NCBI GenBank assembly: GCA_963715055.1
Contig: CAVQRB010000002.1
Coordinates: forward strand, 248,001 to 312,000
DNA: 64,000 nt
DNA from: CAVQRB01 sp963715055
GTDB lineage: Bacteria > Pseudomonadota > Alphaproteobacteria > Rhodobacterales > Rhodobacteraceae
Direction: 5' to 3'
Both the position numbers and the translations under genes were made by a program. Below are positions 26,022 to 33,992 of the stretch, one piece after another. The notes under the pieces were generated by a model that did not search any database, was not told the DNA's origin, and saw nothing but the letters and a program-made list of their open reading frames with translations. Positions within the stretch are counted from its first letter, which is position 1; each line of letters begins with the position of its first letter.

Positions 26022-27547
26022 TGGCAAACCCGCTTTTCGACGCGCTTTTCGGCCGGCACCAAGGCAGCGATGCGGTTTTCCTGCATCTCGCGGACGGCGT
26101 GCAGATCACCCATGCGCAGTTTCTTGCGACGACGGCGCGGTTTGCAAACCAGCTCACCGACCTCGGCATCGGGCCCGGCGACCGCGTGGCGGCTCAGATC
26201 GCCAAGTCACGGCAGGCGCTCTCGCTCTATGCCGCCTGCGTGCAGGCGGGCATCGTGTTCCTGCCGCTCAACACCGCCTATACGGCTGACGAGGTTTCCT
26301 ATTTCGTGGGCAACAGCGGGGCGAAGCTGCTGATCTGCGACGGCAAGGACGCCGAAGCCCTCGGACCCGTTGCGACTGAGACCGGCGCGGCGCTGGAATC
26401 GCTCAACGCAGACGGCAGCGGCAGTTTCCCTTACAAGGCTGCCTATCAGCGCGACAGTTTCGATACGGTCCCGCGCCGATGCGATGACCTCGCCGCCTTC
26501 CTCTACACATCCGGCACGACAGGTCGGTCAAAAGGCGCCATGCTGACCCAGGACAACCTTCTTTCGAATGCGGAAGTGCTGGTCCGGGAATGGCGTTTCA
26601 CGGATGCCGACGTGCTGTTGCACGCCCTGCCGATCTTTCACACGCACGGGCTCTTCGTGGCGACCAACGTCTGCCTGCTGGCCGGTGCCAGCATGATCTT
26701 TCTGCCCAAGTTCGACACCGATGCGATGATCGCCCAGATGCCGAAGGCGACCACGATGATGGGTGTGCCCACCTTCTACACGCGGCTGCTCGACGATCCG
26801 CGTTTCACCCGCGAATTGACCCGGCACATGCGTCTCTTCGTGTCAGGCTCTGCGCCGCTGCTCGCCGAAACCCATGTGCAATTCGAAAACCGCACCGGCC
26901 ACCGTATCCTCGAACGCTACGGGATGACGGAAACCAATATGAACACCTCCAACCCCTATGACGGCGAACGCCGCGCCGGCACCGTGGGCTTTCCGCTGCC
27001 CGGCGTCGAGCTCAAGATCACCGACCCCGCCACGGGAAACAGCCTGCCGGATGGTGAGATTGGCCAGATCGAGGTGCGTGGCCCCAATGTCTTCAAGGGT
27101 TATTGGCAGATGCCTGAGAAAACCGCCGAAGAATTGCGCAGCGACGGGTTCTTCATCACCGGCGATCTCGGGCAGATCGACGCGGACGGTTATGTGCACA
27201 TCGTCGGGCGCAACAAGGACCTGATCATTTCGGGCGGCTACAACATTTACCCCAAGGAGATCGAACTGCTGCTCGACGAGGAACCGGGTGTGTTGGAAAG
27301 CGCCGTGATCGGTGTGCCGCATCCCGATTTCGGGGAGACACCCGTGGGCGTGATTGTGCCGGACGGCGCGACTGCCCCCGATCTCGACGCGATCAAGGCC
27401 AGCATCGGCAAGTCGCTGGCCCGCTTCAAACACCCGCAGAAACTGCTGCTGGTGGAAGAATTGCCGCGCAACACCATGGGCAAGGTGCAAAAGAACCAAC
27501 TGCGCGAACGCTACGGCGATCTTTTCGCCAAGGCTCCGCAGGGCTGA
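26021..27547 (+). CDS. matB: malonyl-CoA synthetase
   Basis: A 508-residue acyl-activating enzyme: malonate + ATP + CoA to malonyl-CoA. The P-loop is YTSGTTGRSKGAM, A5 is RYGMTETNMNTSNPY, A7 is FFITGDLG, the hinge is GRNKDLIISGGYNIYPKEIE and the catalytic lysine is in PRNTMGKVQKN. The pattern ETNMNTSNPYDGERRAGTVG is typical of MatB. The start overlaps the matA stop (TGATG); a GTG three bases upstream is an alternative. It completes a full uptake-activation-decarboxylation route from malonate to acetyl-CoA. Confidence 0.93.
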   Translation: MANPLFDALFGRHQGSDAVFLHLADGVQITHAQFLATTARFANQLTDLGIGPGDRVAAQIAKSRQALSLYAACVQAGIVFLPLNTAYTADEVSYFVGNSGAKLLICDGKDAEALGPVATETGAALESLNADGSGSFPYKAAYQRDSFDTVPRRCDDLAAFLYTSGTTGRSKGAMLTQDNLLSNAEVLVREWRFTDADVLLHALPIFHTHGLFVATNVCLLAGASMIFLPKFDTDAMIAQMPKATTMMGVPTFYTRLLDDPRFTRELTRHMRLFVSGSAPLLAETHVQFENRTGHRILERYGMTETNMNTSNPYDGERRAGTVGFPLPGVELKITDPATGNSLPDGEIGQIEVRGPNVFKGYWQMPEKTAEELRSDGFFITGDLGQIDADGYVHIVGRNKDLIISGGYNIYPKEIELLLDEEPGVLESAVIGVPHPDFGETPVGVIVPDGATAPDLDAIKASIGKSLARFKHPQKLLLVEELPRNTMGKVQKNQLRERYGDLFAKAPQG

Positions 27548-27569
27548 CCAAAGTGATACCGCGCCAGAC

Positions 27570-27912
27570 TTTGCGGGTCTGAAGGTGCTCGATCAAACCG
27601 GTGCCGATCACGGCGAGGAGCCGGTCGGTATGCAGCAGGATCGTCGAGCCGTCCGATCCCGAAAGCTCAAGGGCATCGACTTGGCTGTCACCCAGCACTG
27701 GCGGCAAGAAATGCCCTTGAAACGCCTGCAGCCGCGCTGAAATCACCGCGCGGCTGTCCGAGAGATGAAGGAGAGTCGCTGGCACGCCCTGCGCCCGCGC
27801 AAATCCAGTCGCGGTATCTGTGACGCAGCGCGGAGCAGCCGTTGATCGCCGTGCCCCTGGCCGCCGCGAGTGCCCGCCCGATGGAGGTCCAGCCGTAACC
27901 GGACACGCCCAT
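27570..27912 (-). pseudogene. decayed gluconokinase (gntK/idnK remnant)
   Basis: Two reading frames on the minus strand together resemble gluconokinase. Frame one opens MGVSGYGWTSIGRALAAARG, a P-loop in which the essential Lys is Trp, then jumps straight to GCSALRHRYRD, so about 60 residues between P-loop and the CSALKRRYRD-type motif are missing. After a +1 shift near 27795-27812 the second frame continues with PATLLHLSDSRAVISARLQAF, GHFLPPVLGDSQ and LEL, the usual C-terminal third. No in-frame stop closes it properly. It begins 17-20 bases after idnO and ends near convergent matB. Three independent defects make it non-functional. Confidence 0.8.
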
Positions 27913-27931
27913 CACACGAAAGGGCGCTGGC

Positions 27932-28690
27932 TCACAGCGAGGCCGTGATGCCGCCGTCCACAAAGACCGTCGTGCCGTTCACGAAGGAGGAAGCATCGGA
28001 GGCAAGGAAAATGCAGGTGCCTACCAGTTCCTCGACACGGCCCCAGCGGCCTGCGGGTGTGCGCTTTTCCAGCCAGGACGAGAACTCCGGATCCGCCACC
28101 AGAGCGGCATTGAGCGGCGTGTCGAAATAGCCCGGTGCCAGCCCGTTGCATTGCAACCCGTACTTCGCCCAATCCGTGGCCATGCCCTTGGTGAGGTTCG
28201 CCACAGCCCCCTTTGTCATCGTGTAGGGCGCGATACCGGGCCGCGCCAGCGCTGTCTGGACGCTCGCGATATTGATAATCTTGCCTGCGCCGCGCTTGAT
28301 CATGTGCCGTGCGCAGGCCTGCCCCACGTGGAAGACGCTGGCGATGTTGGTCTGCATCAGCCGCTCGAAGGCATCGGCCGGGAAATCCTCCAGCGGGGTG
28401 CGGTATTGCATGCCGGCGTTGTTCACCAGGATGTCGATCGCGCCGACCTCCGCCTCGAACCCATCGATGACCGCACGCACGCGGTCATGATCTGTGGCAT
28501 CGAACCCCAAAACCCGCACGTCCGACCCTAGCTGTTCCGCTGCTGTCTTGAGCTTGCCCGCATCGCGCCCGTTGAGCACGACCTCGGCCCCCGCCTCGCG
28601 CAGCCCTTTGGCGAGGGCAAATCCAATGCCCTGCGACGAGCCAGTGATGAGGGCGCGCCGCCCGGTCAGATCGAAGAGGCTCAGGCTCAT
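27932..28690 (-). CDS. idnO: gluconate 5-dehydrogenase-like short-chain dehydrogenase
   Basis: A 252-residue SDR. The cofactor motif is TGSSQGIGFALA, NNAG is present, and the catalytic triad appears as Ser in IASVQTAL with Tyr and Lys in APYTMTKGAV. The opening SLFDLTGRRALITGSSQGIG is typical of IdnO/GNO enzymes that interconvert gluconate and 5-ketogluconate. The ATG at 28690 has AGAGAGAG upstream; 13 extra upstream codons were rejected. It is divergent from idnD and followed by the gluconokinase remnant. Confidence 0.88.
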   Translation of the reverse strand: MSLSLFDLTGRRALITGSSQGIGFALAKGLREAGAEVVLNGRDAGKLKTAAEQLGSDVRVLGFDATDHDRVRAVIDGFEAEVGAIDILVNNAGMQYRTPLEDFPADAFERLMQTNIASVFHVGQACARHMIKRGAGKIINIASVQTALARPGIAPYTMTKGAVANLTKGMATDWAKYGLQCNGLAPGYFDTPLNAALVADPEFSSWLEKRTPAGRWGRVEELVGTCIFLASDASSFVNGTTVFVDGGITASL

Positions 28691-28736
28691 GGCAACTCTC
28701 TCTTTGCGCTCGACTTTCAGGACAGGCACAAGTTAT

Positions 28737-28748
28737 GTTATCGGTAAC
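28737..28748. promoter_or_regulatory. GntR/IdnR-type operator (GTTATCGGTAAC)
   Basis: The 12-mer GTTATCGGTAAC, inside ATGTTATCGGTAACTT, is a near-palindrome that differs at one position from the GTTACCGGTAAC core recognised by LacI-family GntR/IdnR proteins of E. coli. It lies in the 101-base gap between idnO and idnD, where it could control both. No LacI-family gene is in the window. Confidence 0.7.
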
Positions 28749-28791
28749 TTTCATTGTCAAGCAAGGGTCCCGCGCCCTTCTGGAACCGCTC

Positions 28792-29823
28792 ATGAAATCC
28801 ATCGTCCTGCACGCCGCCCGCGATCTTCGGATCGAAGAAGCAGATGCTCCCGCACCCGCGCGAGGCGAGGTGCAGATCGCCATCGCTGCGGGCGGTATCT
28901 GCGGCTCCGATCTGCATTATTTCAACCACGGCGGCTTCGGCACCGTACGTCTCAGGGAGTCGATGATCCTCGGGCACGAGGTCGCGGGGCATGTCGCGGC
29001 CCTTGGCGATGGGGTTGAAGGGCTGGAGATCGGCCAGCTTGTCGCGGTCTCGCCTTCCCGCCCCTGCCATACGTGTACGTATTGCCTTGAAGGCAAGCAC
29101 AACCACTGCCTGAACATGCGCTTTTATGGGTCGGCCATGCCCTTCCCGCATATCCAGGGCGCGTTCCGACAAGTACTTAATGCCGATGCGGCGCAATGCG
29201 CGCCGGCAGATGGGCTGACGCCCGGCGAGGCTGCCATGGCAGAGCCACTTGCGGTCTGCCTTCATGCCGTGCGACAGGCCGGGGAGATCCTCGGCAAGCG
29301 TGTTCTCGTCACCGGTTGCGGCCCCATCGGGCTCCTGTGCATTCTGGTCGCGCGACGGGCGGGTGCGGCGGAGATCGTGGCGACCGACCTCACCGATTTC
29401 ACCCTCGGCGTGGCGCGCCAGAACGGCGCGGACAGAGTGATCAACACCGGCACGGATTCCGACGCGTTGCGGGCCTATGAGGCGGACAAGGGCACTTTCG
29501 ATGTGCTTTTCGAATGCACCGGGGTAGCGGCAGCGCTTGCAGGCGGTATCGCGGCGATGCGGCCGCGCGGCACCATCGTGCAACTCGGTCTCGGTGGCGA
29601 CATGACCGTGGCGATGCAGGCCCTTACAGCCAAGGAATTGACCCTGCGCGGGTCCTTCCGGTTCCACGAGGAATTCTTCACAGGCGTTGACCTCATGCGC
29701 AAGGGACTGATCGACGTGAAGCCGCTGATCACCCATACCGTAGCGCTCGACGATGCCGTTCGGGGCTTCGAACTTGCCAGCGATCGGAGCCGGGTCATGA
29801 AGGCCCAGATCTCCTTTGCCTGA
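28792..29823 (+). CDS. idnD: L-idonate 5-dehydrogenase-like zinc alcohol dehydrogenase
   Basis: A 343-residue medium-chain dehydrogenase. Catalytic zinc ligands are Cys in GGICGSDLHYF and His-Glu in LGHEVAGH; the structural zinc site has four Cys in CHTCTYCLEGKHNHC. The NAD-binding motif is TGCGPIGLL, and NMRFYGSAMPFPHIQGAF matches L-idonate 5-dehydrogenases. The reaction is L-idonate to 5-ketogluconate, which IdnO then reduces to gluconate. The start MKSIVLHAARDLRIEE is chosen by homology; a reading 57 bases longer is open upstream. Confidence 0.87.
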   Translation: MKSIVLHAARDLRIEEADAPAPARGEVQIAIAAGGICGSDLHYFNHGGFGTVRLRESMILGHEVAGHVAALGDGVEGLEIGQLVAVSPSRPCHTCTYCLEGKHNHCLNMRFYGSAMPFPHIQGAFRQVLNADAAQCAPADGLTPGEAAMAEPLAVCLHAVRQAGEILGKRVLVTGCGPIGLLCILVARRAGAAEIVATDLTDFTLGVARQNGADRVINTGTDSDALRAYEADKGTFDVLFECTGVAAALAGGIAAMRPRGTIVQLGLGGDMTVAMQALTAKELTLRGSFRFHEEFFTGVDLMRKGLIDVKPLITHTVALDDAVRGFELASDRSRVMKAQISFA

Positions 29824-29942
29824 GACAGCGGGCATCGATGAACCATCTGGATGCCGCACAGAAAACGCGGCGAAAAACCTTCCCTGCGCCTCAGTTCAGG
29901 CCTACCCTACACCACCGATCCGGATCAGGGAGAACGCGCTTC

Positions 29943-30839
29943 ATGTCATTCTTTGAAAGCCTAGATCCAGCCTTCGACCGCTTTGTTCTCGGGAATGCGC
30001 CCGTCAAGCAACTGGCAACGGGCTACGACTGGCTCGAAGGACCGGTCTGGTTCGGGGATGCGGGCTGCCTGCTCTTTTCCGACATCCCGAGCAACCGCAT
30101 CCTGCGCTGGACGCCCGGATCGGGCGTGACCACCTATCGTGCACCGTCGCATTACGCCAACGGCCATACCCGAGATCGCGAAGGGCGGCTCGTCTCCTGC
30201 GAGCATGGCACGCGACGTGTCACGCGGACTGAACATGATGGCGCGATCACGGTGCTCGCCGACGGGTACGAGGGCAAGCGGCTGAACTCCCCTAATGATG
30301 TGGTCGTGTCCATAGACGGTGCCGTATGGTTTAGCGACCCCCATTATGGGATCGGCTCGAACTACGAAGGCTTCGCCGCACCGCAGGAGTTGCCCTGCCG
30401 CGTCTACCGGATCGATCCGCTCTCCGGCACACTTCAAGTGATGATCGATGACATGAACTGTCCGAACGGGCTTGCGTTTTCACCCGATGAGAGCCGGCTC
30501 TATGTCGCCGACACGGGCCGGATGTACGAAGGCGATCCGCAGCATATCCGCGTTTATGAGATGAGGGACGGCACGCCTGTGAACGGGCGGCTTTTCCACA
30601 CGATCGACCCGGGATGCGCCGACGGTATAAGGGTAGACAGCGACGGCAATCTGTGGTCCTCCGCCGCAGACGGGGTCCATTGCATCTCGCCCGAAGGCAA
30701 GCTCCTGGGCAAGATCTTCGTGCCGGAACTTGTCTCCAACATCTGCTTCGGCGGGCGCGCCAAGCACGAACTATACATCACAGCGACGACGAGCCTCTAC
30801 CGGATCACCTTGAACAGAGCAGGGGTTCAGTTTCCCTGA
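29943..30839 (+). CDS. SMP-30/gluconolactonase family lactonase
   Basis: A 298-residue six-bladed beta-propeller. LEGPVWFGDAGCLLFSDIPSNRILRW carries the metal-binding Glu, LNSPNDVVV the central Asn, and FSPDESRLYVADTG the metal-binding Asp region. It hydrolyses aldonolactones such as gluconolactone. The order after idnD suggests one aldonate pathway: lactone to acid, acid to keto-acid. It lies 119 bases behind idnD. In this window the final gluconokinase step is missing because the kinase is decayed. Confidence 0.85.
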   Translation: MSFFESLDPAFDRFVLGNAPVKQLATGYDWLEGPVWFGDAGCLLFSDIPSNRILRWTPGSGVTTYRAPSHYANGHTRDREGRLVSCEHGTRRVTRTEHDGAITVLADGYEGKRLNSPNDVVVSIDGAVWFSDPHYGIGSNYEGFAAPQELPCRVYRIDPLSGTLQVMIDDMNCPNGLAFSPDESRLYVADTGRMYEGDPQHIRVYEMRDGTPVNGRLFHTIDPGCADGIRVDSDGNLWSSAADGVHCISPEGKLLGKIFVPELVSNICFGGRAKHELYITATTSLYRITLNRAGVQFP

Positions 30840-31449
30840 CGCCCGCTATGGGTCTTGGATTGAAAAGCCCGAGGCTCTGTTCCTCGACATCGCCGTCCGA
30901 AAACGCAGCCCCGCCGGAGCCGGTTATTCCGATACCGGATCGAGCGCAGTTGCTTTGCGGATGACATGGGCACTGTGGCTGGCGGCCTGTGTGCAGTCCG
31001 AAGTTCGCGCCTCGCGTCGCCTCCTGTCTCAAGACCAGCCTTGAAGGCCTGCGGCAGGTGAGGGTCTCGGCATCGCTGCGTTTCCTCCCGGCCCCGCGAC
31101 CATCATGGCATCGCGCCTGTTTCGACGATGCGAGCAGCGGGAAACCTGGGCTATGGCGGATCAGGCCGAGCCTGTCGTCGGGAGATGCTCCGGTGCCGCA
31201 AGGACGTCAGGTGATGCCTTGCCGATAGCACACGAATTTCCCCAAGGCGCGCCTTACCATACAGATACGAAAGCTCTCTGATCTCGCCCGCATGAGCTCT
31301 TGCATCTCCCCCATGTCGCGCTTCGCAGCACCTCGAGAGGCAAGATAAAGCCTATCCCTTCGCACCCCAAATTGCCGGTTTGCGCCATTGACACGCCTCG
31401 TCCGACGTCAGACGGTCAGCCTCCACCCGCCCGCCACTGGAAAAGCGCT
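30840..31449. other. 610-base stretch without a recognisable gene
   Basis: No frame on either strand gives a protein-like sequence or a family motif; short open frames have random-looking composition. I see no tRNA, terminator hairpin, insertion-sequence end or repeat. It may hold the promoter of the TauE/SafE gene. If that gene used a TTG at 31300, the last 150 bases would be coding, but that extension looks non-coding. Confidence 0.5.
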
Positions 31450-32199
31450 TTGGACCTCACGCAAATCCTGCTGATTGCTTGCGCCGCCTTCCTGATCGCG
31501 GGGGCCGTCAAGGGGCTCGCGGGCATTGGGCTGCCCACCGCCGCCATCGCGCTGATGACGCTGTTTCTCGATCCGCGCACGGCGATCGCTCTGGTGCTCT
31601 TCCCGATGATCGGCTCGAACGCCTGGCAGCTCTATCGCGGCGGCCATCTTGTCCGGACGGCGAAGACTTACAGCCCCATGGCCATCGTGCTTTTCATCGG
31701 CGTGACCGTGACCGCCTTCGCAACCCGCGACGTGCCGGATCGCGGGCTGCTGGTGGCGCTGGGGCTCGTCATCCTGATCTTCGTCGCGGTCAGCTGGAAA
31801 GGACTGGTCCCGGTCATTCCGATCCGGCACGACCGCCTTTCGCAGGTCATCTTCGGGTTGGTTTCCGGAGTCATCGGCGGCATGACCGCAGGCTGGGGCG
31901 CGCCACTGGCGATGTATCTGGCGACCAAGGGCGTCGACAAGGATGAGTTCGTGCGTGCCGCGGGTTTTCTGATCTTCGTAGGTTCGTTACCACTTTGCTA
32001 TGCCTACATCCGGCTCGGCTTCATGACCGGCCCGCTGGCTGGTGTCTCCATGGCGATGCTGGTCCCGACACTCGCGGGCTTCTCCGCGGGCGAAGTTCTG
32101 CGCCGCAGGCTGTCGGGCAACGGGTTTCGCAATGCCATCCTCGTCCTTTTCGTCTTTTTGGGGCTGAACCTTTTGCGCCGGGCGATCTGGTACGGGTGA
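31450..32199 (+). CDS. TauE/SafE-family sulfite/anion exporter-like permease
   Basis: A 249-residue membrane protein with about eight spans. The first repeat contains FLIAGAVKGLAGIGLPTAAIALMTLFLDPRTAIAL, the glycine-rich TauE/SafE motif, and the second repeat VIFGLVSGVIGGMTAGWGAPLAMYLATKG. Members move sulfite, sulfoacetate or other small organic anions. The start is uncertain: a TTG at 31450 with GGAAAAG upstream gives a normal family length. A 115-base gap separates it from the MhqO-like gene. Confidence 0.78.
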   Translation: MDLTQILLIACAAFLIAGAVKGLAGIGLPTAAIALMTLFLDPRTAIALVLFPMIGSNAWQLYRGGHLVRTAKTYSPMAIVLFIGVTVTAFATRDVPDRGLLVALGLVILIFVAVSWKGLVPVIPIRHDRLSQVIFGLVSGVIGGMTAGWGAPLAMYLATKGVDKDEFVRAAGFLIFVGSLPLCYAYIRLGFMTGPLAGVSMAMLVPTLAGFSAGEVLRRRLSGNGFRNAILVLFVFLGLNLLRRAIWYG

Positions 32200-32204
32200 G
32201 CCGC

Positions 32205-32295
32205 TGCGCATCTGTGCACCAATTCTGCGCAGATATCGCAATGTTCATCCATATCCGCACGCCCCATATTCACATCAGGTAATAATGCGCATCTG
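32205..32295. promoter_or_regulatory. repeated TGCGCATCTG and palindrome TCTGCGCAGA before the MhqO-like gene
   Basis: The 115 bases before the MhqO-like gene contain TGCGCATCTG twice (32205-32214, 32286-32295) and between them the perfect palindrome TCTGCGCAGA (32224-32233). The clustering of related GCGCA/TCTGCG words suggests a regulator-binding region. In Bacillus the mhqO/mhqD genes are controlled by a MarR repressor (MhqR); no such gene is adjacent here. Confidence 0.4.
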
Positions 32296-32314
32296 CGCCG
32301 CAACAGGGGTCATC

Positions 32315-33247
32315 ATGATCGATCAAATCAAGGGACTGCACCATGTCACTTCCATGGCTTCGGATGCCCAGACCAACAGCGATTTCTTCACCAAGACGCT
32401 GGGCATGCGCCGGGTGAAAAAGACCGTGAATTTCGACGCGCCCGATGTCTATCACCTCTATTACGGGGATGAAGTCGGCACGCCCGGCTCCGTGATGACC
32501 TATTTTCCCTTCCCCGGCATGCGCCGCGGCCGCCCCGGCGTGGGCGAGGTCGATCAGACGGTTTTCGCGGTCTCAAAGGGCGCGCTGCCGTTCTGGAAAG
32601 AGCGCCTTGCCAGCTTCGGCGTGAAGGGTCTGAAGGAGGGCGAGAGCTTCGGCCAAAAGCGTTTGCAGTTCGCTGGCCCCGACGGCGACGGCTTTGCGCT
32701 GGTCGAGGTCGACAGCGACAGCCGCGCGCCCTGGACGGGCAACAATGTGGGCGCGTTCGAAGCGATCCACGGCTTTCACAGCGCGTCGATGCGGTTGCGC
32801 GACGCTGGCGCAACGGGCGACCTTCTCGAATACATGGGTTATGAGAAAGTCGCGACACAAGGCACTGTCGCCCGCTACGCGATCAAGGGCGGTAATGGCG
32901 CTGATGTGATCGACATCGAAACCCTGCCCTCGGGCCTGCGTGCTGATCAGGGGGCAGGTTCGGTGCATCACATCGCCTTTGCGGTGGAGAACCGCGCAGC
33001 ACAGCTTGAGGTGCGCCGCGCCCTGATGGACACCGGTTATCAGGTCACGCCGGTGATCGACCGGGATTATTTCTGGGCGATCTATTTCCGCACGCCGGGG
33101 GGTGTCCTCTTCGAGATCGCCACCAATGAGCCCGGCTTCGACCGCGACGAGGACACAGCACATCTTGGAGAGGCCTTGAAACTGCCCACCCAGCATGAAC
33201 GCCTGCGGCCTCAGTTGGAAAAACATCTCGCGCCGATCCTCGACTAA
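32315..33247 (+). CDS. ring-cleaving dioxygenase, VOC superfamily (MhqO-like)
   Basis: A 310-residue protein with two vicinal-oxygen-chelate modules. The first begins IKGLHHVTSMASDAQTNSDFFTKTLGMRRVKKTVNFD and the second has VHHIAFAVENRAAQ, ending with RTPGGVLFEIAT. Metal ligands are probably His9-region, the second-domain His and the Glu of FEIAT. MhqO-type enzymes open hydroquinone or catechol-like rings and are linked to quinone stress. The ATG at 32315 has ACAGGGG upstream and a 30-base-upstream ATG is an alternative. An MhqD-like hydrolase follows 61 bases on. Confidence 0.85.
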   Translation: MIDQIKGLHHVTSMASDAQTNSDFFTKTLGMRRVKKTVNFDAPDVYHLYYGDEVGTPGSVMTYFPFPGMRRGRPGVGEVDQTVFAVSKGALPFWKERLASFGVKGLKEGESFGQKRLQFAGPDGDGFALVEVDSDSRAPWTGNNVGAFEAIHGFHSASMRLRDAGATGDLLEYMGYEKVATQGTVARYAIKGGNGADVIDIETLPSGLRADQGAGSVHHIAFAVENRAAQLEVRRALMDTGYQVTPVIDRDYFWAIYFRTPGGVLFEIATNEPGFDRDEDTAHLGEALKLPTQHERLRPQLEKHLAPILD

Positions 33248-33308
33248 GCCGGCAAGACCTGGCTCGCCTGGGGGCCGGGCCCTACTCCCAATAAAACGAG
33301 ATCCATTC

Positions 33309-33917
33309 ATGTCGACCGACAGCTATGTTCACTTGTCCATCGCGCCCGCTGCTGGCGCGCCAATCGTTTTCGCTTTTCATGGCACCGGCGGCGACGAACA
33401 CCAGTTCTTCGAGCCAATGCGTCGGATCCTGCCCGGCGCTGGCGTGATCGCCCCCCGCGGCGATGTTTCCGAACGCGGTGCCAATCGCTTCTTCCGCCGT
33501 TCCGGAGAGGGTGTCTACGACATGGATAACCTTGCCGAAAAGGTCGCCCGGATGGCGTCCTTCGCGCGCGCGCACGCAGAACGTCATCCAGGGGCGCCGG
33601 TCTATGGCATGGGCTATTCGAACGGAGCCAATATTCTCGCCGCGGTGATGCTGGCCCATCCCGACATCTTTGACCGGGCCGCCCTGCTGCACCCGCTGAT
33701 CCCCTGGACGCCGGCGCCTGCGCCGGGTTTGGCTGGCCGCAGGGTGCTGATCACTGCCGGACGGCGCGATCCGATCTGCCCCTTTGCGCTCACCGAACGG
33801 CTGGTGGCCTTTTTGAAGGCGCAGCAAGTCTCCACCCACACGCTTTTCCACGATGGCGGTCACGAGGTGCGGGGCGAGGAAACCCAAACGCTGGCAAGCT
33901 TTCTCGCCGCACCCTGA
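33309..33917 (+). CDS. alpha/beta hydrolase, carboxylesterase type (MhqD-like)
   Basis: A 202-residue hydrolase of the phospholipase/carboxylesterase group. The oxyanion loop is FAFHGTGGDEHQFFE, the nucleophile is in GYSNGAN, Asp is likely in TAGRRDPICP and His in HDGGHEVRGEE. Bacillus MhqD is a similar hydrolase encoded with MhqO, so the pair probably handles quinones or their ring-opened products. Substrate not established. Confidence 0.83.
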   Translation: MSTDSYVHLSIAPAAGAPIVFAFHGTGGDEHQFFEPMRRILPGAGVIAPRGDVSERGANRFFRRSGEGVYDMDNLAEKVARMASFARAHAERHPGAPVYGMGYSNGANILAAVMLAHPDIFDRAALLHPLIPWTPAPAPGLAGRRVLITAGRRDPICPFALTERLVAFLKAQQVSTHTLFHDGGHEVRGEETQTLASFLAAP

Positions 33918-33992
33918 TCAGCGGGAAGCTGTTGCACGCCCGGGCGCGACACCCGATAATCGGCACCATCTTCCCCGATGAGAGCCCCCTTG

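Noticed and set aside
27426..27785. 119-residue frame as an independent gene
   Set aside because: It is the C-terminal third of gluconokinase, out of frame with its own N-terminal part, and it runs into the 3' end of matB.
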